The notes: generated by a model not told the origin, from the letters alone. Positions 35,904 through 44,453 are shown, counted from the first letter of the stretch. The stretch is 64,000 nt of DNA from Paractinoplanes polyasparticus (GCF_019710575.1 NZ_JAHWFK010000023.1:62001-126000); one strand, 5' to 3'. Numbers and translations are program-made.

Positions 35904-36835
35904 GCGGGTTGCGTCTGGTCTTCGCCGGCACGCCGGCCGTCGCGGTGCCCAGCCTCGACGCCATCGCCGCCTCGGGGCACGAGCTGCTGGCCGTGGTCAC
36001 CCGGCCCGACGCCCCGGCCGGGCGCGGCCGTCGCCTCGTGCGTTCGCCCGCCGCGGCCTGGGCCGACGAGCGCGGCATCGAGGTGCTCACCCCGGAACGT
36101 CCGCGCGAGCCCGAATTTCAGGAGCGGCTGCGGGCGCTCGCGCCCGATTGTGTGCCGGTGGTGGCGTACGGGGCCCTGGTGCCCCCGAGCGCTCTCGAGA
36201 TCCCCAAGCACGGCTGGGTCAACCTGCACTTCTCGCTGCTGCCCGCCTGGCGCGGCGCCGCCCCGGTGCAGCATGCCGTGCTGCACGGCGACGAGGTGAC
36301 CGGCGCGAGCGTGTTCGAGCTCGAGGCCGGGCTCGACACCGGCCCGGTCTACGGCACCCTGACCGAGACCATCCGTCCCACCGACACCTCCGGCGACCTG
36401 CTCGGGCGGCTCGCCACCGAGGGCGCCGGCCTGCTCGTGGCCGTGCTCGACGCGATCGAGGCCGGCACGGCCCGGGCACACACCCAGCCGGCCGACGGCA
36501 TCTCGCTCGCGCCCAAGCTGACGGTCGACGACGCGCGCATCCGCTGGAGCGACCCGGCGTTCGCGGTCGACCGGCGCATCCGCGCGTGCACCCCCGCCCC
36601 CGGCGCGTGGACGACGCTGCGCGAAGACCGGCTCAAGCTGGGCCCGGTGCGGCCGGTGGCCAACGCGCCCGCCCTCGCGCCGGGCGACCTGCTCGTCGAG
36701 CGCACCCAGGTGCTGGTCGGCACGGCCACCACGCCGGTCGCGCTCGGTGAGGTGCGGGCGGCGGGCAAGAAGCCCATGGCCGCCACCGACTGGGCGCGCG
36801 GCCTGCGCGTCCAGCCGGGAGAAAAACTTCAGTGA
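35900..36835 (+). CDS. fmt: Methionyl-tRNA formyltransferase
   Basis: 311 residues from the GTG at 35900, overlapping the def stop. It formylates initiator Met-tRNA using 10-formyl-THF. LVFAGTPAVAVPSLDAI opens the Rossmann domain, NLHFSLLPAWRGAAPVQHA is the formyl-THF/active-site signature, and PADGISLAPKLTVDDARI leads to the C-terminal tRNA-binding domain. The protein ends RVQPGEKLQ; an almost identical tail code is repeated 49 bp downstream (36857-36886). Confidence 0.96.
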   Translation: MSGLRLVFAGTPAVAVPSLDAIAASGHELLAVVTRPDAPAGRGRRLVRSPAAAWADERGIEVLTPERPREPEFQERLRALAPDCVPVVAYGALVPPSALEIPKHGWVNLHFSLLPAWRGAAPVQHAVLHGDEVTGASVFELEAGLDTGPVYGTLTETIRPTDTSGDLLGRLATEGAGLLVAVLDAIEAGTARAHTQPADGISLAPKLTVDDARIRWSDPAFAVDRRIRACTPAPGAWTTLREDRLKLGPVRPVANAPALAPGDLLVERTQVLVGTATTPVALGEVRAAGKKPMAATDWARGLRVQPGEKLQ

Positions 36836-36886
36836 CCAGCACAGCGCAGTACGGGGCATCCAGCCCGGAGAGAAGCTTCAGTGACT
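36808..36886 (+). repeat. Direct duplication of the fmt 3' end at the fmt-rsmB junction
   Basis: The stretch encoding RVQPGEKLQ-stop (36806-36835) recurs 49 bp later as codons for IQPGEKLQ-stop (to 36884). About 26 bases starting at CCAGCC match with three or four changes. In the second copy CAGTGACTG supplies the rsmB GTG start. Confidence 0.85.
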
Positions 36887-38353
36887 GATCACAAGGCAGA
36901 CCGGCCGCACGGCTCGGGGCGTCCGCGTCGGCCCGGCGGGCCGGGTTACGACCGCGACTCGCGTACGGGCCGGGGCCCGCGGGCCGGTCGGCCGCCGTCC
37001 GACCCGGCCCGTCAGGCCGCCTACGAGGCCATCGCGGCGGTGCACCGCGACGACGCGTACGCCAATCTGGTGTTGTCCGAGATCCTGCGCGACATGCGGC
37101 TCGACGGCCGGGACGCGGCGTTCGCGACCGAGCTCACCTACGGCACGCTGCGCGCGCTCGGCACCCTCGACCTGATCGTGGCGGACGCCGCCGGGCGCGA
37201 GGTGGCCCGCATCGACCCGCCGGCCCGCGACGCGCTGCGGCTGGGTGCCTATCAGCTGCTGCACACGCGGGTACCCGCCTTCGCCGCCGTCAGTCAGACC
37301 GTCGACCTGGTGCGCTCGGTCGCTCCCGGCGCGGCCGGTTTCGCCAACGCGGTGCTGCGCACGATCGCCGAGACGCCGCTCGACAAGTGGCTCGAGAAGC
37401 TGGCGCCGTCGTACGACGAGAACCCGATCGGCAACCTCGCCGTGCACCACAACCATCCGGAGTGGGTGATCCGGTCGTTCGCCGAGTCCCTCGGCGGCGA
37501 CTTGGCGGACACCACGCGCCTGCTCATCGAGGACAATCAGCCCCCGGTCGTGCACCTGTGCGCCCGTCCCGGCCGGGTCGACGCGGTCGAACTGGCCGAT
37601 GAGGTCGGCGGGGTGCCCGGGGCCTTCTCGCCGTACGCGGTCTATCTCAACGGCGGCTCCCCGCGCGAGCTGGCCGCGATCCACGACGGTCGCGCCCACG
37701 TGCAGGACGAGGGCAGTCAGCTGGTCGCCGCGGCGCTGTTGGCCGCCCCGCTCGACGGGCAGGACACCCGCTGGCTCGACCTGTGCGCCGGCCCCGGCGG
37801 CAAGGCGGGCCTGCTGGGCTCGATCGCCGCCGCACGGGGCGCCGAGGTGACGGCCGTCGAGGTCGCCGAGCACCGGGCCCGGCTGGTCGAGCAGGCCACC
37901 AAGGGCATGCCGGTGACCGTCCTGCCGGTCGACGGCCGTTCGGTAGGCCGCGAGACCGGCCTGCCCGAGGGGGGTTTCGACCGCGTGCTGGTCGACGCGC
38001 CCTGCACCGGCCTGGGCTCGCTGCGGCGCCGCCCCGAGTCGCGGTGGCGCCGGCAGCCGGCCGACCTGCCGCCGCTGACCAAGCTCCAGCGCGAACTGCT
38101 GGTGGCCGCCCTGCGGGCAGTACGCCCGGGCGGCGTTGTCGCGTATGTGACGTGCTCTCCCCACATGGTCGAGACCCAGGTGACGGTGACCGAGGGTTCC
38201 CGGCGCAGCGGAGTCGACGTCGATTTTGTCGACGCCCGCCCGCTGCTCCCGCCGGGCATGCCGGGCCTCGGCAACGGCCCGACGGTGCAGCTCTGGCCGC
38301 ACCGCCACGGCACCGACGCCATGTTCCTGGCAGTGCTGCGCCGCACCAGCTGA
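36881..38353 (+). CDS. rsmB: 16S rRNA (cytosine-5)-methyltransferase RsmB (Sun/Fmu)
   Basis: 490 residues. A basic low-complexity tail (1-40) precedes a NusB-like RNA-binding domain (about 45-180) and a Rossmann methyltransferase domain. LDLCAGPGGKAGLL binds SAM, DAPCTGLGSLRRRPESRWRR has the first catalytic Cys, and VTCSPHMVET the second. It methylates C967-type positions of 16S rRNA. The GTG at 36881 lies inside the duplicated fmt tail. The TGA stop falls in the first unit of a 27-bp tandem repeat. Confidence 0.94.
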   Translation: MTDHKADRPHGSGRPRRPGGPGYDRDSRTGRGPRAGRPPSDPARQAAYEAIAAVHRDDAYANLVLSEILRDMRLDGRDAAFATELTYGTLRALGTLDLIVADAAGREVARIDPPARDALRLGAYQLLHTRVPAFAAVSQTVDLVRSVAPGAAGFANAVLRTIAETPLDKWLEKLAPSYDENPIGNLAVHHNHPEWVIRSFAESLGGDLADTTRLLIEDNQPPVVHLCARPGRVDAVELADEVGGVPGAFSPYAVYLNGGSPRELAAIHDGRAHVQDEGSQLVAAALLAAPLDGQDTRWLDLCAGPGGKAGLLGSIAAARGAEVTAVEVAEHRARLVEQATKGMPVTVLPVDGRSVGRETGLPEGGFDRVLVDAPCTGLGSLRRRPESRWRRQPADLPPLTKLQRELLVAALRAVRPGGVVAYVTCSPHMVETQVTVTEGSRRSGVDVDFVDARPLLPPGMPGLGNGPTVQLWPHRHGTDAMFLAVLRRTS

Positions 38354-38421
38354 CGGCCTGGCGATAGCCGCACCAGCTGACGGCCTGGCGACAGCCGCAC
38401 CAGCTGGCGGTCTAGCGGTAG
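38341..38421 (+). repeat. 27-bp tandem repeat, three copies, spanning two gene ends
   Basis: Units 38341-38367, 38368-38394 and 38395-38421, each CCGCACCAGCTGRCGGYCT followed by 8 nt. The second copy has one change and the third about five. The first contains the rsmB stop; the third contains the stop of the convergent lipoprotein gene (38412-38414). Confidence 0.92.
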
Positions 38422-39275
38422 ACGTAGTGGATTTTCAGTTTGCGGGTGCCGGCATTCTTGTAGGTGCCGGTCATCCGCTCGCCGTTGAGCCAGAGGAAGC
38501 AGCGGACGGCGCGGTCGCCGAGCTTCCACGAGGCGTTGTCGGGCGGGAAGCCGAGCCAGCCCACCCGGTTGCGCACGCTGCCGTTGTCGGGGATGCCGGT
38601 GAACTTGGCGATCGTGCGGTGGCAGCCCTTCTCCATCTCGCCGGCGGTCAGCGCGGCCGCCGACGCGCGCTTGCTCTCGAAGATGCCGGCGAACTCGGCG
38701 GTGTGCGCCTTGGCGCAGGCGACCGGGCGCATCGCGGCGACCCGTTCGCCGACGACCGACGGGTCGGCGCACGTCATGCGGACCTTGCCCGCGCCGGCCA
38801 GCGAGCCCTTCAGGCTGCCCGAGCGGCGCACCAGGTCGCCGTCGACCGGGGACGTCTCGACCAGATCGCAGCGGTACCACCGGGCGCCGCCGGTCCACGC
38901 CTGCGGGCTGGGCAGCACGGGCTGCAACACCAGCCAGCCGGTGCGCCAGTCGCCGCCGAGGAACGTGGTGACGCGCTTCGAGCACTCCCGGAACGCGCGG
39001 CCCTTCCGCTGCCCGGCCGGCAGATCGGGCAGATCGGCGATCGCGACCGTCTCGGCCACGTGCGGGCCCCGGCATGCGACCGGCGCGTAGTCGTCGATCG
39101 TGCCCTGTTCGACCACGTCGGGATGGCACTGCGCGGCGGCCGGACGGAACTGCTGCGCCGCGGGCGGGGCCGGCCAGCCGTTCGTCAGGTCGCCGTCGAC
39201 CCCGCCGGGCAGGTCGGAGCAGCCGGCCACGGCGAGCGTGAGGACGCCGGCCAGGGCCGCCACCCATCGCCGCAT
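38412..39275 (-). CDS. Lipoprotein with septum-formation-like domains
   Basis: 287 residues from the ATG at 39275; an upstream ATG at 39302 would bury the signal peptide. The start RRWVAALAGVLTLAVAGCSD is a type II signal peptide with lipobox VAGC. The mature part has two Cys-rich segments, CRGPHVAETVAI and CAKAHTAEFAGI, the C-x-xPHxxE pattern of the actinobacterial Septum_form family, plus further cysteines (CHPDVV, CDLVE, CADPS, CHRTI, CFLWL) likely in disulfides. A membrane-anchored extracytoplasmic protein of unknown function. It is convergent with rsmB across the 27-bp repeat. Confidence 0.8.
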   Translation of the reverse strand: MRRWVAALAGVLTLAVAGCSDLPGGVDGDLTNGWPAPPAAQQFRPAAAQCHPDVVEQGTIDDYAPVACRGPHVAETVAIADLPDLPAGQRKGRAFRECSKRVTTFLGGDWRTGWLVLQPVLPSPQAWTGGARWYRCDLVETSPVDGDLVRRSGSLKGSLAGAGKVRMTCADPSVVGERVAAMRPVACAKAHTAEFAGIFESKRASAAALTAGEMEKGCHRTIAKFTGIPDNGSVRNRVGWLGFPPDNASWKLGDRAVRCFLWLNGERMTGTYKNAGTRKLKIHYVYR

Positions 39276-39359
39276 GTCGTTCTCCCGTCCCGGTCCCGCC
39301 AAGGGGCGTCACTCTATCGGTTGGTTCCGCCCGGGCTCGGCCTGGCGTGACGGCCGGGG

Positions 39360-39368
39360 TTATCCACA
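39360..39368 (+). promoter_or_regulatory. DnaA-box-like 9-mer upstream of rpe
   Basis: TTATCCACA followed by GGCGGG, 30 nt before the rpe -10 box. It is the same extended word as upstream of coaBC and the P450. Confidence 0.4.
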
Positions 39369-39397
39369 GGCGGGACGAGCGAGGGCCGCGGAAGTCA

Positions 39398-39403
39398 TAG
39401 ACT
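39398..39403 (+). promoter_or_regulatory. Candidate -10 box of rpe (leaderless layout)
   Basis: TAGACT, 7 nt, GTG at 39411, with no Shine-Dalgarno sequence. Confidence 0.55.
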
Positions 39404-39410
39404 TTCTGCC

Positions 39411-40079
39411 GTGACACCATCGCCGATCATCGCCCCCAGCATCCTGGCCGCCGATTTCGCCCGCCTCGCCGACGCGGTGCACGCGATCGAGGGCGCCGCC
39501 GACTGGGTGCACGTCGATGTCATGGACAACCACTTCGTGCCCAATCTGACGATCGGCCTGCCGGTCGTGCAGAGTCTGCGCAAGGCGACGTCCATCCCGT
39601 TCGACGTCCATCTGATGATCACCGATCCCGAGCGCTGGGCCCCCGGTTACGCCGAGGCCGGCGCCCACAACGTCACGTTCCACGCCGAGGCCACCGACGA
39701 CCCGGTCGCGCTGGCCAAGACTCTGCGGGCCGCCGGGGCCAAGGCCGGCCTGGCCATCGACCGCGACACCGCGGTCGAGCCCTACCTCGACCTCTTGCCT
39801 CATGTGGACACTTTGCTCATCATGACCATCAAGGCCGGTTTCGGCGGGCAGAAGTTCCTGCCCGAGATGCTCGACAAGGTGCGCGAGGTGCGCCGCCGCA
39901 TCGATGCTGACAGTCTCGAGGTGCGCCTCGAGGTCGACGGCGGCATCGCGGCCGACACCATCGAGCGGGCCGCCGAGGCCGGCGCCGACGCGTTCGTGGC
40001 GGGCACGGCGGTCTACGGCGCGCACGACCCGGCCGAGGCCATCGGCAAGCTGCGAGCTCTCGTGGAAGGAGCGGGATGA
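39411..40079 (+). CDS. rpe: Ribulose-phosphate 3-epimerase
   Basis: 222 residues, TIM barrel. It interconverts ribulose 5-phosphate and xylulose 5-phosphate. IAPSILAADFARL, HVDVMDNHFVPNLTIG (metal His/Asp), FDVHLMI, MTIKAGFGGQKF and RLEVDGGIAADTI are the expected active-site strands. The usual VNPGFGG reads IKAGFGG here, a mild substitution. Ribulose 5-phosphate is also the RibBA substrate, and the rib operon is 1.4 kb downstream. The stop overlaps the next gene (ATGA). Confidence 0.94.
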   Translation: MTPSPIIAPSILAADFARLADAVHAIEGAADWVHVDVMDNHFVPNLTIGLPVVQSLRKATSIPFDVHLMITDPERWAPGYAEAGAHNVTFHAEATDDPVALAKTLRAAGAKAGLAIDRDTAVEPYLDLLPHVDTLLIMTIKAGFGGQKFLPEMLDKVREVRRRIDADSLEVRLEVDGGIAADTIERAAEAGADAFVAGTAVYGAHDPAEAIGKLRALVEGAG

Positions 40080-41083
40080 GCACAGGGGTCGCTGATCCCC
40101 AGCACGATGATCTCGGTCCCGAGCCCGAGGACCGTCCCGACCTGATCCTGGTCGTCGACGACGATCAGGACATCGCGAGTTTTGTCGAGTTCAACCTCAA
40201 GATGCACGGCTACGAGGTGATCCGCGCCCGCGACGGTGAGGACGCTCTCGAGCTGATGGAGACCCAGCGCCCCGACCTGGCCGTGGTCGACTGGATGATG
40301 CCGCGCATGGACGGCGTCGAGCTGACTCGCCGGCTGCGCGCCGAGCCGCTCACCTCGGCCCTCCCGGTGATCATGCTGACCGCCAAGAGCATGACCGTCG
40401 ACAAGGTGGTCGGTCTGACCGCCGGCGTCGACGACTACCTGGTCAAGCCGTTCGACACGGCTGAGCTGATCGCGCGCGTGTCCTCGACGCTGCGCCGCAA
40501 CAAGGAGTTCCGCGAGGTCTCGCCGCTGACCGGGCTGCCCGGCAACGCCCGGGTGCGGCGCGAGATCGCCGACCGCATGAAGGCCGGCGGGGAATACTCG
40601 GTGGGCTACATCGACATCGACCGGTTCAAGAGCGTCAACGACGTGTACGGCTTCGACCGCGGCGACGAGTTCATCGGCGCTCTCGCCCGCAGCCTGCACC
40701 GCGCGGTGGCCTCGGTCGGCAAGCCCTCCATCTTCCTGGGCCACATCGGCGGCGACGACTTCGTCTTCATCTGCACGCCCGACCAGGTGCTCCCGCTGAC
40801 CAAGCGCACGGTCACCGACTTCGAGCAGACGGCCGACCAGCTCTACGACGACGTGGACGCCAAGCGCGGCTACATCGAGGTGCCCGACCGCCGCGGCAAC
40901 AAGAACCGTGCCGCCTTGGTGACGCTCTCGATCGGTGTCGCCCAGGCCACCGTCGAGGGCCGCCGCTTCACCGACCCGCGGGTGGTGATCGGCGTGGCCT
41001 CCGAGATGAAAAAGGTCGCCAAGTCGCAGCCCGGCTCCTACGTGGCGATCGACCGCCGGCGGGCTGACGGGGCCGAAGCCTGA
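40076..41083 (+). CDS. Response regulator with GGDEF domain (probable diguanylate cyclase)
   Basis: 335 residues. The REC domain (about 23-140) has the acidic pocket VVDDD, phospho-acceptor Asp in VVDWMMPRMDG, and Lys in VKPFD. The GGDEF domain (about 150-325) has LTGLPGNARVRRE, YIDIDRFKSVNDVYGFDRGD and an A-site GGDDF (within GHIGGDDFVFI), an accepted active variant of GGDEF. It likely makes c-di-GMP under control of an unseen histidine kinase. BldD, a c-di-GMP receptor, is encoded 25 kb upstream. ATG start overlaps rpe. Confidence 0.9.
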   Translation: MSTGVADPQHDDLGPEPEDRPDLILVVDDDQDIASFVEFNLKMHGYEVIRARDGEDALELMETQRPDLAVVDWMMPRMDGVELTRRLRAEPLTSALPVIMLTAKSMTVDKVVGLTAGVDDYLVKPFDTAELIARVSSTLRRNKEFREVSPLTGLPGNARVRREIADRMKAGGEYSVGYIDIDRFKSVNDVYGFDRGDEFIGALARSLHRAVASVGKPSIFLGHIGGDDFVFICTPDQVLPLTKRTVTDFEQTADQLYDDVDAKRGYIEVPDRRGNKNRAALVTLSIGVAQATVEGRRFTDPRVVIGVASEMKKVAKSQPGSYVAIDRRRADGAEA

Positions 41084-41197
41084 GGTCACGGGTGGTGCCC
41101 GTGTTGTGCGTTCAAGTTAAGCACCTGTGACATGGCTCGCCCGGGGGGTGGCAAAGTCCCGGAGTCGTGTAAAACTCGGGGGTGACCCACCACGCGC

Positions 41198-41378
41198 TGG
41201 CGGGACTCGGTGAAATTCCGAACCGGCGGTGATCCGATCATCAGAAGTGATTCTGACGATCGGTAAGCCCGCGACCCGGACGTCGTTCTGCGACGGACGG
41301 TGGACCTGGTGAGACTCCAGGGCCGACGGTTGATCAGGCGCCGCCTGGTCAGACAGTCCGGATGGGAGACAGCGCGTC
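41198..41378 (+). promoter_or_regulatory. FMN riboswitch (RFN element)
   Basis: All conserved RFN blocks are present in order: CTCGGTGAAATTCCGAACCG, GCGGTGATCC, AAGCCCGCGACCC, GACCTGGTGAGACTCCAGGG, CCGACGG and CAGTCCGGATGGGAGACAGC. It lies upstream of ribD-ribE-ribBA-ribH and represses them when FMN is high. A TAAAAC/AAAACT -10-like box at about 41170 could start the leader. A hairpin (41413-41431) follows as a possible expression platform. Confidence 0.95.
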
Positions 41379-41412
41379 GGCATCGGAACGAGGGCTGCCC
41401 AGCCCCCGGCCG

Positions 41413-41431
41413 GGGTACGCGCAGCGTACCC
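41413..41431 (+). terminator. Hairpin in the riboswitch expression platform
   Basis: Perfect GGGTACGC-GCA-GCGTACCC stem-loop 35 nt after the RFN core, with T-rich stretches (ATTTCGGCGTTTTCTGCCTTTT) ending 70 nt before ribD. Probably the FMN-controlled terminator, though the T tract is not immediately adjacent. Confidence 0.5.
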
Positions 41432-41503
41432 TCGTGCCCGATTTCGGCGTTTTCTGCCTTTTCCTGCCCGCGCGTGATCGCACCGCGCGAGAGGAAGACA
41501 CCG

Positions 41504-42580
41504 ATGGTGACCGAGGACGAGGCGATGCGCCGCGCAATCGCGCTGGCCGCCCGCGGACTCGGCACGACCAGCCCCAACCCGGTGGTCGGCTGCATCCTGC
41601 TCGACTCCGACTGCGAGGTCGTCGGCGAGGGCTTCCACGCCTACGCCGGCGGGCCGCACGCCGAGATCGTCGCCCTGGCCCAGGCCGGCGACCGCGCCCG
41701 CGGCGGCACCGCCGTCGTCACCCTCGAACCCTGCAACCACACCGGCCGCACCGGCCCCTGCAGCCAGGCCCTGATCAACGCCGGCGTCGAGCGGGTGGTG
41801 ATCGCGGTCGACGACCCGACCCCGGTCGCGGCCGGCGGCGCGGTCACCCTGCGCGCCGCGGGGGTGCAGGTCGAGACGGGCGTCCGCCGCCTCGAGGCGG
41901 CCGAGGGCAACGTCGCCTGGCTGACCGCCGTGCGCCGCGGCCGCCCGTACGTGACCTGGAAGTTCGCCGCCACGCTGGACGGGCGCTCGGCCGCCGCCGA
42001 CGGCACCAGCCAGTGGATCACGTCGGCCCCGGCCCGCTCCGACGTGCACGTGCTGCGCAGCACGGTCGACGCGATCGTGGCCGGCGTGGGCACCGTCATC
42101 GCCGACGATCCCCAGCTCACCGTGCGCGACCTGCGCGACGGCAGCCTCGCCATCAAGCAGCCGCTCCGCGTGGTCGTCGACTCGGAGGGCCGTACGCCGG
42201 AGAAGGCGCGCGTCAACGACGCCGCCGCACCCACCTGGATCGCCACCAGGCGGGAACTCGGCGCCGGGCCGGACGGCCGGGTCGACCTGTCCGCGCTGCT
42301 CGCCGCCCTCTTCGGCCGCGGCGTGCGCTCGGTGCTGCTCGAGGGCGGGCCCACCCTGGCCGGCGCTTTCCTCGAGGCGGGCCTGGTCGACCAGGTCATC
42401 GGCTACGTGGCGCCCAAACTGCTCGGCGCCGGCAAGCCGGCTCTGGTCGAGGCCGGAATCGGCACCATCGCCGACGCGTTGGAACTCGACCTCAAGGACA
42501 TCACGCAGATCGGCCCCGACCTGCGCTTCACAGCATCGCTCCGCCAGAAGCCATCCGACCGTCCCACCCACCGGCCCTAA
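41504..42580 (+). CDS. ribD: Bifunctional riboflavin deaminase-reductase RibD
   Basis: 358 residues from the ATG at 41504, with GAGAGGAAG upstream; the longer frame reading back through the riboswitch is rejected. The N-terminal deaminase has the zinc site HAEIVAL and PCNHTGRTGPC, and SPNPVVGC. The C-terminal reductase (about 150-350) has VTWKFAATLDGRSAA, SQWITS, GVGTVIADDPQLTVR and VLLEGGPTLAGAF. It does two successive steps from the GTP cyclohydrolase product to the ribitylamino-pyrimidine. Confidence 0.95.
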   Translation: MVTEDEAMRRAIALAARGLGTTSPNPVVGCILLDSDCEVVGEGFHAYAGGPHAEIVALAQAGDRARGGTAVVTLEPCNHTGRTGPCSQALINAGVERVVIAVDDPTPVAAGGAVTLRAAGVQVETGVRRLEAAEGNVAWLTAVRRGRPYVTWKFAATLDGRSAAADGTSQWITSAPARSDVHVLRSTVDAIVAGVGTVIADDPQLTVRDLRDGSLAIKQPLRVVVDSEGRTPEKARVNDAAAPTWIATRRELGAGPDGRVDLSALLAALFGRGVRSVLLEGGPTLAGAFLEAGLVDQVIGYVAPKLLGAGKPALVEAGIGTIADALELDLKDITQIGPDLRFTASLRQKPSDRPTHRP

Positions 42581-42600
42581 CCGGATTCAGGAGCAGCCTC

Positions 42601-43200
42601 ATGTTCACCGGCATCGTCGAAGAACTCGGTCACGTCGAAAGCCTGACCGACGACGGCAGCGACTCCGCGGTCTTGAAGATCCGCGGGCCGCTGGTCACCT
42701 CGGACGCACGGCACGGCGACTCGATCTCGGTCAACGGCGTCTGTCTCACCGTGATCGACAACGTCGACGGCGTCTTCACCGCCGACGTGATGGGCGAGAC
42801 GCTGCGCCGCTCCTCACTCGGCGCGCTCGAGGCGGGCAGCCAGGTGAACCTGGAGCGCGCGGCCGCCCTGGGCAGCCGCCTCGGCGGTCACCTCGTGCAG
42901 GGCCACGTCGACGGTGTCGCGCGCATCGTGGCCCGTGAGCCCGCCGCCGACTGGGAGGTCGTGCGCTTCTCGCTCCCCGCCGAGCTGGCGAAGTACGTGG
43001 TCGAGAAGGGTTCGATCACCGTCGACGGGGTCTCGCTGACCGTCATGGCCGTCGACGACGAGACGTTCAGCGTCGGCATGATCCCGACCACCTCGAAGCT
43101 GACCGTGCTGGGCGCCAAGGACGTCGGCGACCCGGTGAACCTCGAAGTCGATGTGATCGCCAAGTACGTCGAGAAGATGCTGGGAGATCGTCATGTCTGA
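42601..43200 (+). CDS. ribE: Riboflavin synthase alpha subunit
   Basis: 199 residues from the ATG at 42601 behind CAGGAG. Two lumazine-binding repeats: MFTGIVEELGHVESL and NGVCLTV, GETLRRSSLG in the first; GGHLVQGHVDGVARI, DGVSLTVMAV, GMIPTTSKLT in the second. It dismutates two dimethyl-ribityllumazines to riboflavin. It overlaps ribBA by 8 nt. Confidence 0.96.
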   Translation: MFTGIVEELGHVESLTDDGSDSAVLKIRGPLVTSDARHGDSISVNGVCLTVIDNVDGVFTADVMGETLRRSSLGALEAGSQVNLERAAALGSRLGGHLVQGHVDGVARIVAREPAADWEVVRFSLPAELAKYVVEKGSITVDGVSLTVMAVDDETFSVGMIPTTSKLTVLGAKDVGDPVNLEVDVIAKYVEKMLGDRHV

Positions 43201-44407
43201 GTCCTTCGCCAACGTCGAGCGGGCGATCGCGGACATCGCCGCCGGCCGCGCCGTGATCGTGGTCGACAACGAGGACCGCGAGAACGAGGGCGACCTGATC
43301 TTCGCCGCCGAGAAGGCCACTCCGGAGCTGGTCGCCTTCATGGTGCGCTACACCTCGGGCTACATCTGCGTGCCGATCACCGAGGACGAGGCCGACCGCC
43401 TCGACCTCCCGCCCATGTTCCACACCAACCAGGACGCGCGGGGCACGGCGTACGCGGTGACGGTCGACGCCCGCGAGGGCGTGGCCACCGGCATCTCGGC
43501 CGCCGACCGGGCTCGTACCATCCGCCTGCTGTCCGCGCCCGAGACCCAGCCGACCGACCTCTCCCGCCCCGGCCACGTCGTGCCGCTGCGGGCCAAGGCG
43601 GGCGGCGTGCTGCGCCGCCCCGGGCACACCGAGGCCGCGATCGACCTGTCCGTGCTGGCCGGCCTGCGGCCCGCGGGCGTGCTGTGCGAGATGGTGAACG
43701 ACGACGGCACCATGCAGCGCCGCCCCGACCTCGAGAAGTTCGCGGCCGAGCACGATCTGGCGCTGATCTCCATCACCGAGCTGATCGCCTACCGCCGGCA
43801 CCGCGAGACCCAGGTCGAGCGGGTCGTCGAGACGCGGCTCCCCACCGAGCACGGCGTGTTCACCGCGGTCGGCTACCGGGCGCTGACCGACGACGGCGAG
43901 CACGTGGCCCTTGTCTACGGCGACCTCGGCGACGGCGAGGACGTGCTGGTCCGCGTCCACTCGGAGTGCCTGACCGGCGACGTCTTCGGCTCGCACCGCT
44001 GCGACTGCGGCCCGCAGCTCGACGCCGCCCTGGAGCGGGTGGCCGAGGCGGGCCGGGGTGTCGTGCTCTACATGCGCGGCCACGAGGGCCGGGGGATCGG
44101 GCTGCTGCACAAGCTGCAGGCCTACCAGCTGCAGGACCGCGGCTTCGACACGGTCGACGCCAACCTCGAGCTGGGCCTGCCGGCCGACGCCCGCGACTAC
44201 GGCACGGGCGCCCAGATCCTGTACGACCTGGGGGTGCGCTCGATGCGGCTGCTCACCAACAACCCGGCCAAGCGGGCCGGCCTCGAGGGCTACGGGCTGA
44301 CCATCACGGGTCGCGAGGCGCTGCCGGTGCGGCTGCACCCCGAGAACGTGCATTACCTGCGGACCAAGCGGGACCGCATGGGGCACCTGTTCGAGGCGTT
44401 GGGCTGA
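43193..44407 (+). CDS. ribBA: Bifunctional DHBP synthase / GTP cyclohydrolase II
   Basis: 404 residues. N-terminal DHBP synthase (about 1-205): VIVVDNEDRENEGDL, FMVRYTSGYICVP, FHTNQDARGTAYAVTVDA, RPGHVVPLRA, GHTEAAIDLSVLAG. C-terminal GTP cyclohydrolase II (about 206-404): RVHSECLTGDVFGSHRCDCG with the three zinc Cys, YMRGHEGRGIGL, and NNPAKRAGLEGYGL. It supplies both precursors of lumazine. The start overlaps ribE, indicating coupling. ribH follows after 46 nt. Confidence 0.96.
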   Translation: MSESFANVERAIADIAAGRAVIVVDNEDRENEGDLIFAAEKATPELVAFMVRYTSGYICVPITEDEADRLDLPPMFHTNQDARGTAYAVTVDAREGVATGISAADRARTIRLLSAPETQPTDLSRPGHVVPLRAKAGGVLRRPGHTEAAIDLSVLAGLRPAGVLCEMVNDDGTMQRRPDLEKFAAEHDLALISITELIAYRRHRETQVERVVETRLPTEHGVFTAVGYRALTDDGEHVALVYGDLGDGEDVLVRVHSECLTGDVFGSHRCDCGPQLDAALERVAEAGRGVVLYMRGHEGRGIGLLHKLQAYQLQDRGFDTVDANLELGLPADARDYGTGAQILYDLGVRSMRLLTNNPAKRAGLEGYGLTITGREALPVRLHPENVHYLRTKRDRMGHLFEALG

Positions 44408-44453
44408 TTTCCCGCCTGTCGCGGGTGACGATGGACTTCTAAGAGGGGGCGAC

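Noticed and set aside
38341..38421. CRISPR-like array
   Set aside because: The 27-bp units are directly adjacent with no spacers, so this is a tandem repeat. No cas genes are present anywhere in the window.
41300..41503. Longer RibD starting inside the riboswitch
   Set aside because: The region is conserved RFN RNA; the family start and a ribosome-binding site are at 41504.
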